A stretch of 64,000 bases of DNA from Mycolicibacillus parakoreensis (GCF_022370835.2 NZ_CP092365.1:2294001-2358000); one strand, 5' to 3'. Shown: positions 16,767 to 26,000, counted from the first letter of the stretch. The notes: generated from the letters alone by a model not told the origin. Numbers and translations: made by a program.

Positions 16767-18419
16767 GTGACGTCACCGGGACGGCCGCTGCCGGAGATCA
16801 CCAGCGAGAACGAATTCTTCTGGACCGCCGGCGCCGATAACACGCTGCGGATACAGCAATGCCACGACTGCGCGGCCCTGATCCACCCTCCGCAACCGGT
16901 GTGCCGCTACTGTCGCGGCGAGCACCTCGGGGTGCGCGACGTCTCCGGACGGGCGACCCTGATCGGCTTCACGGTCAACCACCGGTTCAACCTGCCCGGC
17001 ATGCCCGCGCCGTATGTCGTCGCCCAGGTCGCGATCGACGAGGACCCGCGGGCGCGGCTGACCACCAACGCGGTCGACTGCGACCCCGACCACCTGGTTC
17101 TCGGCCAGCAGATGGAGGTCGTCTTCGAGCACCACGAGGACGTCTGGCTGCCGCTGTTCCGCCCGGTCGAGGGAGCCGAGGTCGGTGCCCTGCCCCAGGA
17201 CCCGATCGCCCCCGACGACTACGCCCGCCACGTCCGGCCGATGGTCACCGACCGCAAATTCGAAGACGCGGTGGCGATCACCGGGATCGGCGCATCGCAG
17301 ATGGGCCGGCGTCTGATGGTGCCGCCGCTGTCGCTGACCCTGCAGGCGTGCCGGTCGGCGATCGCCGACGCCGGCCTGACCCTCGACGATATCGACGGCC
17401 TGGCGACCTATCCCGGGCCCGGTCCGCTGGGGCCGTTCACCGAGGGCGGGGTGACCGCCCTGGAATCGGCGCTGGGTATCCGGCCCACGTGGCACAACGG
17501 CGGGATGGAGACGTTCGGGCCGACCGGGTCGGTGATCGCGGCGATGCTCGCGGTCGCCGGCGGGCTGGCCCGCCACGTGCTCTGCTTCCGCACGCTGTGG
17601 GAGGCCACCCACGGCGCACTGATGAAGCAGGGCAAGATCACACCGCAGGGCGGGCGCAGCACCGGCTGGCAGACGCCGTTCGGCGCCGTCTCCGCTGCTC
17701 ACACGCTCGCCCAGAACGCCCAGCGCCATTTCCACCGGTACGGCACCACCCGGGAGACGTTGGGCTGGATCGCGTTGAACCAGCGGGCCAACGCGGCGCT
17801 GAATCCGACGGCGATCTACCGGGATCCGATGACGATGGACGACTATCTGTCGGCCCGGATGATCACCACGCCCTTCGGTCTCTACGACTGCGACGTGCCC
17901 TGCGACGGCGCGGTCGCCGTGATCGTGTCGGCGGCCGAGACCGCAGGCGATCGGGCCAAGGCGCCGGTGTTCGTCGAGGCGGCCGGCACCCAGATCCTCG
18001 AACGGCTCGACTGGGACCAGAGCACCCTCGCCCATGAGCCCCAGGTGCTCGGCCAGGCCGCACATCTGTGGTCGCGGACCTCGTTGCGGCCCGACGACGT
18101 CGACGTGGCCGAGCTCTACGACGGCTTCACCTTCAACTGTGTGTCCTGGATCGAGGCTCTGGGCTTCTGCGGTATCGGTGAGGCCAAGGACTTCCTCGAC
18201 GGTGGCACCAACATCGCTCGCGACGGCGTGCTGCCGCTGAACACCCACGGCGGCCAGCTCTCCCACGGCCGCACCCACGGCATGGGCCTGATCCACGAGG
18301 CCGTCAGCCAACTGCGCGGCGAGGCCGGTGAGCGCCAGGTCGCCGATGCCCGGGTGGCGGTGGCCAGCAGCGGCGGCCTGACCCCCAGCGGGGTGCTGTT
18401 GTTGCGGAGCGACGCATGA
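16767..18419 (+). CDS. DUF35 (OB-fold/Zn-ribbon)-thiolase fusion, Ltp2-like
   Basis: 550 residues from GTG 16767 with GAGGTGAG upstream. N-terminal DUF35: a zinc ribbon CHDCAALIHPPQPVCRYC (about residues 32-49) and an OB-fold to about 135. From about 165 to the end there is a lipid-transfer-type thiolase domain (AITGIGASQMG, GGQLSHGRTHGMGLIHEAV, RGEAGERQV). The loop where thiolases keep the nucleophilic Cys reads FGPTGS, so no CoA-acylating Cys is visible. In sterol side-chain degradation separate Ltp2 and DUF35 proteins form a retro-aldolase releasing the ring ketone; here both are one chain. Ends ATGA into the next gene. Confidence 0.85.
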   Translation: MTSPGRPLPEITSENEFFWTAGADNTLRIQQCHDCAALIHPPQPVCRYCRGEHLGVRDVSGRATLIGFTVNHRFNLPGMPAPYVVAQVAIDEDPRARLTTNAVDCDPDHLVLGQQMEVVFEHHEDVWLPLFRPVEGAEVGALPQDPIAPDDYARHVRPMVTDRKFEDAVAITGIGASQMGRRLMVPPLSLTLQACRSAIADAGLTLDDIDGLATYPGPGPLGPFTEGGVTALESALGIRPTWHNGGMETFGPTGSVIAAMLAVAGGLARHVLCFRTLWEATHGALMKQGKITPQGGRSTGWQTPFGAVSAAHTLAQNAQRHFHRYGTTRETLGWIALNQRANAALNPTAIYRDPMTMDDYLSARMITTPFGLYDCDVPCDGAVAVIVSAAETAGDRAKAPVFVEAAGTQILERLDWDQSTLAHEPQVLGQAAHLWSRTSLRPDDVDVAELYDGFTFNCVSWIEALGFCGIGEAKDFLDGGTNIARDGVLPLNTHGGQLSHGRTHGMGLIHEAVSQLRGEAGERQVADARVAVASSGGLTPSGVLLLRSDA

Positions 18420-19318
18420 CCGAGGTTCGACAGCGCGTCGTCAACGCCGGCGGGGTGCCGATGTCGGCGCTGGTCAGCGAGCCCGAGCCGGCGACGAGAG
18501 GACCCCACGCCGTCATCGTCGCCCTGCACGGCGGCGCGACGACGTCGGCGTATTTCGACTGTCCCGGCCATCCCGAGCTCTCCCTGCTGCGCGCGGGTGC
18601 GGCGGCCGGCTACACCGTCGTCGCACTGGATCGGCCCGGCTACGGCGCCTCGGCACCGTATCCGCAGGAGATGGCCGCCCCGGAGCAGCGGGTCAGCCTG
18701 GCCTACACCGCGATCGACCGTATCCTCGCTGATCGGCCACGCGGTTCGGGGCTGTTCGTCGTGGGCCACTCCGCCGGATGCCAACTCGCTCTGCGGATGG
18801 TGGCCGACGGGCTGCGTTCCGACCTGCTGGGTGTGGAGCTCGCCGGTACCGGCCGGCACTTCACACCGGCGGCGCGCGAGGTCCTGCGCACCGCGCGCCC
18901 CGACCATCGACCGGCCGGGCTCAAAGAACTGTTGTGGGAACCGGCGCGACTGTATCCGCCCGGCGTCGCCACCCGGATCTCCAGCACCTCCGGGGGCGCG
19001 GAATCGGAGGCGGAGGCGGCGACGGCGAGCGACTGGTCGCACAGCGCCTTTCCCGCGCTGGCGGCCGCGGTCAGCGTCCCGGTGCAGTACAGCGTCGCCG
19101 AGCACGAGAAGGTCTGGCAGGTCGATCCCGATGCTCGTGCCGGGATCGCCGCGTTGTTCACCGCGGCCGGGTTCGTCAGCGTCAATGAACAACCCGAGGC
19201 GGGCCACAATCTCAGCCTCTGCTGGAACGCCGACGTCTACCACCGGTCGGTGTTCTCGTTCATCGAACGGTGCGCGATGACAGACATCCCCAACGAGGTC
19301 GATCAGGAGGTCGGTTGA
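18416..19318 (+). CDS. alpha/beta hydrolase
   Basis: 300 residues. HGG oxyanion motif (residues 38-40), DRPGYGAS, nucleophile elbow GHSAG with Ser119 and C-terminal GHNLSL with the catalytic His. Soluble. It overlaps the thiolase fusion by 4 bp and the following dehydrogenase by TGATG, so the three act together: aldol cleavage, hydrolysis, then oxidation of a hydroxy acid is a plausible order, but this is inference. Could be an ester, lactone or CoA-thioester hydrolase. Confidence 0.85.
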   Translation: MTEVRQRVVNAGGVPMSALVSEPEPATRGPHAVIVALHGGATTSAYFDCPGHPELSLLRAGAAAGYTVVALDRPGYGASAPYPQEMAAPEQRVSLAYTAIDRILADRPRGSGLFVVGHSAGCQLALRMVADGLRSDLLGVELAGTGRHFTPAAREVLRTARPDHRPAGLKELLWEPARLYPPGVATRISSTSGGAESEAEAATASDWSHSAFPALAAAVSVPVQYSVAEHEKVWQVDPDARAGIAALFTAAGFVSVNEQPEAGHNLSLCWNADVYHRSVFSFIERCAMTDIPNEVDQEVG

Positions 19319-20136
19319 TGCGGGTGGGTTTCATCGGATTGGGCAGCCAGGGTGCCCCGATGGCGCGGCGGATCGTCGAATCCGGCTATCCGACCACGCT
19401 GTGGGCCCGGCGGGCGGCGTCGCTGGAGGCCTTCGCCGACACCGATGCCGGCACCGCCGAGTCGCCGGCGGCGCTGGCCCGGGCCAGCGACCTGGTCTGT
19501 CTGTGTGTGGTCTCCGACGACGACGTCGAGGAGATCATCGGCGGCGAAAACGGTGTGCTCGCCGGTCTGGCGCCCGGCGGCATCATCGCGGTGCACAGCA
19601 CGGTGCACCCCGACACGTGCCGTCGGCTCGCTCAGCGGGCTGGCGCGCAGGGGATTTCGGTGATCGACGCACCGGTCAGCGGCGGCGGGCCGGCGGCGGC
19701 GGCCGGTCGGCTGCTGGTGATGCTCGGCGGTGACACCGAGGCGGTGCAACGGTGCCGTCCGGTGATCGAAACCTATGCCGATCCGGCCGTACATCTGGGC
19801 GGGGTCGGCTCGGGTCAGGTGACCAAGTTGCTCAATAACCTGTTGTTCACCGCCAACCTCGGCTCCGCCGCCTCCGCACTGGCCCTCGGTGAGGCTCTCG
19901 GGGTCGCCGCCGACCGTCTCGCCGAGGTCGTCACCCGCGGCAGCGCCAACAGCTTCGCGCTGAACAGCATCCAAGGATCGGGCGGCACCCTGGACCGGCT
20001 GGCCGGGCTGGCGGGAACCCTGTTGCAAAAGGACGTCCGGTTGATCACCGACCTGGCGGACCGGGCCGACGCGGCCCCCGGTGCGGTTCTCGACGCCGCC
20101 GACGCCGCCCTGACGACGATGGGCCATCCGCGCTGA
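19318..20136 (+). CDS. beta-hydroxyacid dehydrogenase (HIBADH family)
   Basis: 272 residues from ATG 19318. Rossmann motif GFIGLGSQGAPMA at the N-terminus, the substrate-binding signature DAPVSGG, and catalytic Lys in GSGQVTKLLNN. These define the 3-hydroxyisobutyrate/tartronate semialdehyde dehydrogenase family, which oxidises 3-hydroxy acids with NAD(P). Part of the 16767 operon. Ends 141 bp before the next P450 gene. Confidence 0.88.
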   Translation: MRVGFIGLGSQGAPMARRIVESGYPTTLWARRAASLEAFADTDAGTAESPAALARASDLVCLCVVSDDDVEEIIGGENGVLAGLAPGGIIAVHSTVHPDTCRRLAQRAGAQGISVIDAPVSGGGPAAAAGRLLVMLGGDTEAVQRCRPVIETYADPAVHLGGVGSGQVTKLLNNLLFTANLGSAASALALGEALGVAADRLAEVVTRGSANSFALNSIQGSGGTLDRLAGLAGTLLQKDVRLITDLADRADAAPGAVLDAADAALTTMGHPR

Positions 20137-20277
20137 TTGAGCGCCGGTTACGAGAATCGCCTGTTAATCCGGCCTTTTCGCCCTTCCCAAAGTCACCGGT
20201 ATGCCCTACTGTTAGCCCTACGGTCCAAGCCTGAGCGACACGTGTCCAGCCCGCGGTGTGCCCTCGAGGAGGAACTG

Positions 20278-21480
20278 GTGACCAAACCCAAACTGGTCTT
20301 CGACCCCTTCAGCGACGAGTATTTCCATGACCCGTTCGACATCTATCGGCGAATGCGAGACGAAGCGCCCCTCTATTACAGCGAGGACGAGGATTTCTAC
20401 GCGCTGACCCGGCACGCTGACGTCGCCGCGGCGTTCAAGGATTTCGAGACGTACTCGTCGGCCCGCGGATGCGATCTGGCGATGGTGCGCTCCGATGAGC
20501 CCCCGCAGAAGTCGATCATCTTCATGGATCCACCCGAGCATCGGCACATGCGCAGTCTGCTCAACAAGGCGTTCACGCCGCGCGCGATGCAGGCCCAACG
20601 CGAGACGATCACCCAGCAGGTCGATCGGTTCCTCTCCGCGGTGGACCCCGAGCGTTTCGACGTGGTGCAGGATTTCTCCGGCCCCTTCCCCGTCGAGGTC
20701 ATCACCCGGATGGCCGGTGTGCCCGAGGAGTACCGCCAGCAGGTGCGGCATTGGATCGACGCCAGCCTGTCCCGCGAGCCCGGCAGGTTCGACATGGATG
20801 AAGCCGGGATGCAGGCGACCATCGAGACCGCCATGTACTACTACGAACTCCTGCAGGAGCGCCGCGCCAACCCGCAGGACGACATGATCAGCAGGCTGAT
20901 CGCCGCCGAGATTCCCGACGAGGACGGCGGGATGCGGCGCCTGGACGACCTCGAGATCACCGGCTTCGCCACGCTGCTCGGTGGTGCCGGCGCGGAGACC
21001 GTGACCAAACTGGTCGGCAATGCCGTGGTGATCTTCGCGCGTCACCCCGAACAGTGGCAGAGGCTGCTCGCCGACCGCAGCAAGATCCCCAACGCCGTCG
21101 AGGAACTGCTGCGCTACGAGGGCCCGGTCCAGTACAACGTGCGCTATACGCTCAAGGAGGCGCACACCAGCGGCGGGACGATCCCGCCCGGCAAGCCGGT
21201 GTTTTTGATCGGTGCGGCCGCCAACCGTGATTCGGCGGCGTTCACCGACGCCGACACGTTCGACATCGACCGCGACCAGACCGAGGCCCAGCATCTCGGG
21301 CTCGGATACGGCGTCCACAGCTGCCTCGGCGCCGCACTGGCCCGCATGGAGAGCGCCATCGCCTTGGAGAGACTCCTGGACTTCATGCCCCGTTACACCG
21401 TCGATTGGGACGGCCTGAAGCGGGTCCAGATGCAAAACGTGGCGGGCTGGAGCAACGTGCCGGTACAGGTACTGCGGTAG
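20278..21480 (+). CDS. cytochrome P450
   Basis: 400 residues from GTG 20278, which follows GAGGAACTG; the upstream in-frame extension to 20137 lacks P450 character. Heme loop LGLGYGVHSCLG with Cys349, where the first residue of the usual FGxGxHxC motif is Leu-Gly instead of Phe-Gly. I-helix GGAGAETVTK, K-helix EELLRYE. It is followed by a ferredoxin gene 8 bp downstream. The 141 bp upstream carries no clear copy of the island operator, so it may be read through from 16767 or have its own promoter. Confidence 0.9.
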   Translation: MTKPKLVFDPFSDEYFHDPFDIYRRMRDEAPLYYSEDEDFYALTRHADVAAAFKDFETYSSARGCDLAMVRSDEPPQKSIIFMDPPEHRHMRSLLNKAFTPRAMQAQRETITQQVDRFLSAVDPERFDVVQDFSGPFPVEVITRMAGVPEEYRQQVRHWIDASLSREPGRFDMDEAGMQATIETAMYYYELLQERRANPQDDMISRLIAAEIPDEDGGMRRLDDLEITGFATLLGGAGAETVTKLVGNAVVIFARHPEQWQRLLADRSKIPNAVEELLRYEGPVQYNVRYTLKEAHTSGGTIPPGKPVFLIGAAANRDSAAFTDADTFDIDRDQTEAQHLGLGYGVHSCLGAALARMESAIALERLLDFMPRYTVDWDGLKRVQMQNVAGWSNVPVQVLR

Positions 21481-21488
21481 GGGGCTTC

Positions 21489-21707
21489 GTGGCCGGAAAA
21501 CGCAACGTCATCGTCGACTACGGGTTGTGCGAGGCCAATGCGGTGTGCATGGGAGTCAATCCCGAGATCTTTCACGTCGACGACGACGATCATCTGACGA
21601 TCCTGAAACCCGACGTCACCGCCGACACCGAAGAGGACATCGATCAGGCGGTGCGCCGGTGCCCGCGCCAAGCGCTGTCGATCGTCGAGGTCGACGCGCC
21701 GGACTGA
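21489..21707 (+). CDS. [3Fe-4S]-type ferredoxin, P450 partner
   Basis: 72 residues from GTG 21489, which follows AGGGGG. Cluster motif is CEANAVC, i.e. CX2NX2C with Asn in place of the usual fourth Cys/His, then CP near the C-terminus. By family this is a P450-type small ferredoxin, and it sits immediately downstream of the P450 at 20278. A strong hairpin follows the stop (21714-21743). Confidence 0.85.
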   Translation: MAGKRNVIVDYGLCEANAVCMGVNPEIFHVDDDDHLTILKPDVTADTEEDIDQAVRRCPRQALSIVEVDAPD

Positions 21708-21713
21708 CCGCGT

Positions 21714-21743
21714 CGGGTCGGGCTAACCGGTTAACCCGACCCG
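21714..21743. terminator. bidirectional hairpin between convergent genes
   Basis: CGGGTCGGG (21714-21722) and CCCGACCCG (21735-21743) are perfect inverted arms around a centre with the palindrome TAACCGGTTA (21724-21733). It lies between the convergent ferredoxin (+) and DUF1330 (-) stops and includes the TAA of the latter. There is no U-tract, as is common for mycobacterial terminators; likely terminates both operons. Confidence 0.6.
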
Positions 21744-22051
21744 GTCGGCGGTTCGAACCCGGCGACGATCACGGCGTTGCAGTCCGCCGCGGCGTGACGA
21801 AGTTTGGCGGCGGCCTGGTACTCGTCGGAGTGGTACCAGTCCCGGGCGGCCTGCACCGATTCGAACTCCAGGATGATCGTCTGATCGCCGTGCCACCGCC
21901 CCTCGATCGACTGCGGTGCGCGATCAGCGGCCAGGATCGACACCGTGCCCGGCGCCATCGCCGGCTGCGCCGCCCGGGCGTAGGCCGCCATACCGGCCGG
22001 GTCCTTGATCGCCTCGGTCAAAATCACGTATCCCTTGGGCCCTGTGGGCAT
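21731..22051 (-). CDS. DUF1330-family protein
   Basis: 106 residues from ATG 22051, preceded by AGAAGGGGAG. The ferredoxin-like alpha/beta (dimeric ABM) fold is suggested by YVILTEAIKDPAGMAAYARAA at the start and the DQTIILEFESVQAARDWYHS segment characteristic of DUF1330. Role unknown; such small proteins often accompany oxygenase operons. Third gene of the P450-ferredoxin operon, 20 bp after the ferredoxin. Its stop lies in the terminator hairpin. Confidence 0.8.
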   Translation of the reverse strand: MPTGPKGYVILTEAIKDPAGMAAYARAAQPAMAPGTVSILAADRAPQSIEGRWHGDQTIILEFESVQAARDWYHSDEYQAAAKLRHAAADCNAVIVAGFEPPTGSG

Positions 22052-22071
22052 GGTCTCCCCTTCTGTTCTGC

Positions 22072-22269
22072 TCAGTCCTCGTCGGTGACGTCGATCGCGT
22101 GCTCCGGACACTGCCGGGCCGCCTCGCGCACCGCCTCGTCGAATTCGGCGGCGATGGTCCCCTCGATGGCCTCGGAATACCCGTCGTCGGTGAGTGCGAA
22201 CACCGAGGGACAGATCGTCGTGCAGATTCCGTGACCGGCGCAGCGGTCCGGGTCGACCCATGCCTTCAT
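22072..22269 (-). CDS. [3Fe-4S] ferredoxin, P450 partner
   Basis: 65 residues with CX2HX2C (C10, H13, C16), C20-Pro and C54-Pro. The His in the cluster motif matches P450-type [3Fe-4S] ferredoxins; C20 is an additional Cys. The ATG overlaps the stop of the upstream P450 by 4 bp, so gene order here is P450 then ferredoxin, unlike the 6899/7147 pair. Confidence 0.9.
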   Translation of the reverse strand: MKAWVDPDRCAGHGICTTICPSVFALTDDGYSEAIEGTIAAEFDEAVREAARQCPEHAIDVTDED

Positions 22270-23564
22270 CGGGCACCGTCCTGTGCCGGGGTGAATTCCA
22301 GGTGCAGCTCGGTCAGTCCCCGCAGGATGTAGGTCGGAACGTAGTGGAACTCGCGCGCTCCGGCGGGGCCGTGGTGCTGCTCGGAGATTCGGATGTCACT
22401 GGTGCGCTGGAGAATGCGTTCGATCGCCACCCGGGTTTCGGCACGCGCGAGCGGGGATCCCGGGCAGGTGTGGATTCCGCGCCCGAAGGCGAGGTGTTGG
22501 CGGGCGTTCTTGCGACCGGGGTCGAAGGTGTCCGGGTCGGGGAACCGTTCCGGGTCGCGGTTGGCGGCGGCGTTGACGACCATCACCGTTGTACCGGCCG
22601 GGATCTCGACACCGCCGACGGTGACCGGGACGCGCGACAACCGGAAATCGCCTTTGACCGGGCTCTCGAAACGCAACGCCTCTTCGATGAAGTTGGGGAT
22701 CAGGCCGTGATCGCGGCGCAGCGCCTGCTGGAGGTCCGGTTGTTCGGCGATGATGCGCAACGCCGATCCGAGCAGCCGGACGGTCGTCTCCTGGCCGGCG
22801 GAGTAGACGTTGGTGGCCACGCGAGCCACATCGATCGGGTCCGGAAGCGATCCGTCCGGGAAGGTGGCCGCGGCCATCCCGCTGAGAACGTCGCCCCGGG
22901 GTTCGTTGCGCCGGTCGACGATGTAGCCGCAGAAGGTCTCGTAGAGGAACTCCAGCGGGCTGTGCGCCAACGCCTCGGCATCGGTGCTGCCGATGCCGCC
23001 GCCGGCGTTTCGGTCGATGCCGCGCACGAAGGCGTCGCGGTCCTGCTGGGGAACGCCGAGCAGGTCGGCGATGACCAGCAGGGTGAACGGGGCGGCGAAT
23101 CCGGTGATGAACTCGTGGTCGTCGCCGGTCAGATACGTGTCGAGCACCGAGTCGGCCAACGCCCACATGGCGTCCTCGTTCTCCTTGAGACGCTTCGGTG
23201 TGATCAAGCGCATCAACAGTTCACGGTGGGCGGTGTGCGTCGGCGGGTCCAGGGTCGGCAACTGGTCACTGAACGGGAGTTCGTCGCGGTGCCGGTCGAT
23301 CAACTCGGTGACGTCATCGCCCTCGAGCGGCACCGGGAAGCCGGGGAACGGTCCGGTCACCGCGATGCAGGAGGAGAACGCCTCGGCATCGCCGGCAACC
23401 TCGCAGGCCTCCTCCCAGCCGGTCACCATCATCACGTCGTGATGGTTCTCCCGCGTGACCGGGCAGCGCTCCCGCAGTCGCCGCAGGTAGTCGTAGGGAT
23501 CGGCGACCATGGCGGCGTCGGTAAAGAAATCGACCGTATCCAGATCGTCCACGACTTCATCCAC
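22266..23564 (-). CDS. cytochrome P450
   Basis: 432 residues from ATG 23564 with AAGGG upstream. Heme motif FGRGIHTCPG with Cys367, I-helix SAGQETT, K-helix EEALRFE. Soluble. Third P450 of the island, with its own ferredoxin downstream. Operator copy 5 is 30 bp upstream, so it should be co-regulated with the other operons. Substrate unknown. Several P450s each with a dedicated ferredoxin suggest multiple oxidations of a hydrophobic skeleton. Confidence 0.9.
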   Translation of the reverse strand: MDEVVDDLDTVDFFTDAAMVADPYDYLRRLRERCPVTRENHHDVMMVTGWEEACEVAGDAEAFSSCIAVTGPFPGFPVPLEGDDVTELIDRHRDELPFSDQLPTLDPPTHTAHRELLMRLITPKRLKENEDAMWALADSVLDTYLTGDDHEFITGFAAPFTLLVIADLLGVPQQDRDAFVRGIDRNAGGGIGSTDAEALAHSPLEFLYETFCGYIVDRRNEPRGDVLSGMAAATFPDGSLPDPIDVARVATNVYSAGQETTVRLLGSALRIIAEQPDLQQALRRDHGLIPNFIEEALRFESPVKGDFRLSRVPVTVGGVEIPAGTTVMVVNAAANRDPERFPDPDTFDPGRKNARQHLAFGRGIHTCPGSPLARAETRVAIERILQRTSDIRISEQHHGPAGAREFHYVPTYILRGLTELHLEFTPAQDGAR

Positions 23565-23594
23565 CCTTCGACGCGTACATTGGACCTCGCGCGC

Positions 23595-23609
23595 GAGAAT
23601 GTACTTCTC
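23595..23609. promoter_or_regulatory. operator copy 5 (GAGAAT-GTA-CTTCTC)
   Basis: One mismatch from the island palindrome, 30 bp upstream of the P450 start at 23564. On the minus strand it contains TACATT, a plausible -10 hexamer. The neighbouring ACAD operon ends at 23704 and is read in the same direction, so this site serves the P450 operon. Confidence 0.65.
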
Positions 23610-23703
23610 GTTTAATGATTAATAGACTTCCACAGCATCCGGTACGCGTCAACAACACCGGCACCCCGCGGTCTTGTACAGGGGCACAGACGGATCGGCG
23701 TGG

Positions 23704-24852
23704 TCACAATCCCAGCGATTTGGCGATGATCACCTTCATCACCTCCGAGGTTCCGGCGTAGATCCGGGAGACCCGGGCATCGGTGTACAGCCGGGCGATC
23801 GGGTACTCCATCATGTACCCGTATCCGCCGAACAGCTGCAGGCAGCGATCCACCACCCGCCCCTGGACCTCGGTGCAGAACAGTTTCACCCGCGCGGCGT
23901 CGGCGCCCGAGAGGTCGCCGGCGACCAGATCGATGACCGCCCGGTCGGCCATCGTCTGCGCCGCCTCCACCTCGGCCGACATCGCCGCCAATTCGAACTT
24001 GGTGTTCTGGAACGACGCCAGGGGTGTGCCGAAGGCCTTGCGTTGCTTGACGTAGTCGACGGTGGTGGTGATCGCCGCCCGCGCCTGGGCGACCGAACCG
24101 ACCGCCACGGTCATCCGCTCCTGGGGAAGGTTGTGCCCCAGATAGCCGAACGCCTCCCCCTCCGCGCCGAGCAGGTTGGCCGCCGGCACCCGGACGTCGG
24201 TGAACGACAGCTCCGCGGTGTCCTGCACCTTGCAGCCCATCTTGTCCAGTTCGCGGCCCCGTTCGAAGCCCGGCATGCCGTCCTCGACCACCAGCAGGCT
24301 GAGCCCACGGCGGCGGTTCTCCGGATCGGTCGCGGTGCGCGCCACCACGATGACCAGGTCGGCCTGGACCCCGCCGGTGATGAACGTCTTGGACCCGTTG
24401 AGCACGTAGTCGTCGCCGTCGCGGACCGCGGTCGTGCGCATCCCGGCGAGATCCGAGCCGGTGCCCGGCTCGGTCATCGCGACCGCGGTCAACAAGGTGC
24501 CGGCCGCCAATCCGGGAAACCAGCGTCGCCGCTGCGCAGCGTCGGCGTAGTGCAGAAAGTACGGCAGGATCACGTCGAGTTGTGTGCGCACCGTCGACAG
24601 GGTCACCAGGGCGCGCGCCGCCTCCTCCTGCAACACCACGTTGTAGCGGTAGTCGGCCAGCCCGGCGCCGCCGTACTCCTCGGGGATCGCCATGCCCAAC
24701 ATGCCCAGCGACCCCAACTGCTCGAACACCTCGCGGGGCATCCGACCGGCCTTCTCCCACGCGGGGTAGTGCGGAACGACCTGCTTCTCGATGAAATCGC
24801 GAGCCAGTTTCCGAAACGCCTCGTGGTCGTCGTGAAACACGTCCCTGCGCAT
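23704..24852 (-). CDS. acyl-CoA dehydrogenase
   Basis: 382 residues. Full-length ACAD with EEYGGAGLADY, MTEPGTGSDLAGM, NGSKTFITGG, GYGYMMEYPIARLYTDARV and AGTSEVMK. The C-terminal IYxGT position carries Ala, but helix G has PQERM, matching the Glu used as base in isovaleryl-CoA-type dehydrogenases. Likely homotetrameric alpha,beta-dehydrogenase. Its ATG lies in an overlap with the thiolase stop. Last gene of the minus operon from 30582/29224. Confidence 0.9.
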   Translation of the reverse strand: MRRDVFHDDHEAFRKLARDFIEKQVVPHYPAWEKAGRMPREVFEQLGSLGMLGMAIPEEYGGAGLADYRYNVVLQEEAARALVTLSTVRTQLDVILPYFLHYADAAQRRRWFPGLAAGTLLTAVAMTEPGTGSDLAGMRTTAVRDGDDYVLNGSKTFITGGVQADLVIVVARTATDPENRRRGLSLLVVEDGMPGFERGRELDKMGCKVQDTAELSFTDVRVPAANLLGAEGEAFGYLGHNLPQERMTVAVGSVAQARAAITTTVDYVKQRKAFGTPLASFQNTKFELAAMSAEVEAAQTMADRAVIDLVAGDLSGADAARVKLFCTEVQGRVVDRCLQLFGGYGYMMEYPIARLYTDARVSRIYAGTSEVMKVIIAKSLGL

Positions 24853-26000
24853 CAGCCGACCAACTCCACCACGGTGGCGTTCGCGGTGCCGCCACCCTCA
24901 CACATGGTCTGCAGCCCGTACCGGATCCCGCGGTCGCGCATATGGTGCACCATCCGGGTCATCAGTACGGCCCCCGAGGCCCCGAGCGGATGGCCCAGCG
25001 CGATCGCCCCGCCCAGCGGGTTGAGCCGCTGCGGGTCGGCTCCGGTCTCGGCCAGCCAGGCCAGCGGCACCGGGGCGAACGCCTCGTTCACCTCGAACAC
25101 ACCCGGGTCGGAGATCCCCAGCCCGGTCCGGCGCAGCACCTTCTCGGTGGCCGGGATCGGTCCGGTGAGCATCAGCACCGGGTCCGCGCCGGCGACCGCA
25201 CCGCCGAGGTAACGCGCGATCGGGTTCAGACCGAGCTGGCGCGCCCGCTCCGAGGTGGTGACCAGCAGCGCCGCCGCACCGTCGGAGATCTGCGACGAGC
25301 TGCCGGCGTGAATCACCCCGTCGTCGGCGAAGGCGGGTTTGAGCGCGGCGAGCTTGTCGGGGGTCGACCCGCGGCGCACCCCTTCGTCGACGGTCAGCTC
25401 CGACCCGTCTGCGGTGCGCACCGCCACGATCTGTTCGTCGAACACCCCGGAGTCCTGGGCCGCGGCGGCGCGGACGTGCGAGCGGGCCGAATACTCGTCG
25501 AGAACACCGCGGTCCAGTCCCCATTTCTGCGCGATCAACTCGGCGGAGAGCCCCTGGTTGAACGAGAAATCGTCATAGCGTTCAAGCACTTTCGGCCCGT
25601 AGGGCATGCCGGTGGACCGCGCTGCGCCCAGCGGGACCCGGCTCATCACCTCCACGCCGCCGGCGACGACGACGTCCTGCTGTCCGGACATCACCGCCTG
25701 GGCGGCGAAATCCAGCGCCTGCTGGCTCGATCCGCAGGCCCGGTTGACGGTCGTACCGGGGATCGTCTCCGGCCAGCCGGCTGCCAGCACCGCGAAGCGC
25801 CCGATGTTGCTGGACTGGTCGCCGACCTGCGAGACACAGCCCCAGATCACGTCGTCGATCACGGCGGGATCGACTCCGGTGCGCTCGATCAGCGCACCGA
25901 GCACCACCGCGGACAGGTCGGCGGCGTGCATCTGCGCCAATCCCCCACCGCGTTTGCCGACCGGTGTGCGCACCGCCTCGATGATCACCGCATCACGCAT
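24852..26000 (-). CDS. acetyl-CoA acyltransferase (thiolase, FadA-like)
   Basis: 382 residues from ATG 26000. Catalytic Cys89 in NRACGSSQ, NEAFAPV, GHPLGASG with the catalytic His, and CEGGGTANA with the second Cys: a complete degradative thiolase active site. It should cleave 3-ketoacyl-CoA to acetyl- or propionyl-CoA in the last beta-oxidation step. The start overlaps the end of the crotonase gene by 8 bp; the ORF extension to 26162 is a frame artefact inside that gene. Confidence 0.92.
   Translation of the reverse strand: MRDAVIIEAVRTPVGKRGGGLAQMHAADLSAVVLGALIERTGVDPAVIDDVIWGCVSQVGDQSSNIGRFAVLAAGWPETIPGTTVNRACGSSQQALDFAAQAVMSGQQDVVVAGGVEVMSRVPLGAARSTGMPYGPKVLERYDDFSFNQGLSAELIAQKWGLDRGVLDEYSARSHVRAAAAQDSGVFDEQIVAVRTADGSELTVDEGVRRGSTPDKLAALKPAFADDGVIHAGSSSQISDGAAALLVTTSERARQLGLNPIARYLGGAVAGADPVLMLTGPIPATEKVLRRTGLGISDPGVFEVNEAFAPVPLAWLAETGADPQRLNPLGGAIALGHPLGASGAVLMTRMVHHMRDRGIRYGLQTMCEGGGTANATVVELVG

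Noticed and set aside
16773..18311. 512-codon minus-strand ORF opposite the thiolase fusion
   Set aside because: Antisense shadow; the plus strand has DUF35 and thiolase motifs.
20137..20277. Operator copy upstream of the P450 at 20278 (CGAGAATCGCC)
   Set aside because: Only one half-site; the second arm is missing.
22194..23615. 473-codon plus-strand ORF opposite the P450
   Set aside because: The P450 heme and I-helix motifs are on the minus strand; this is its shadow.
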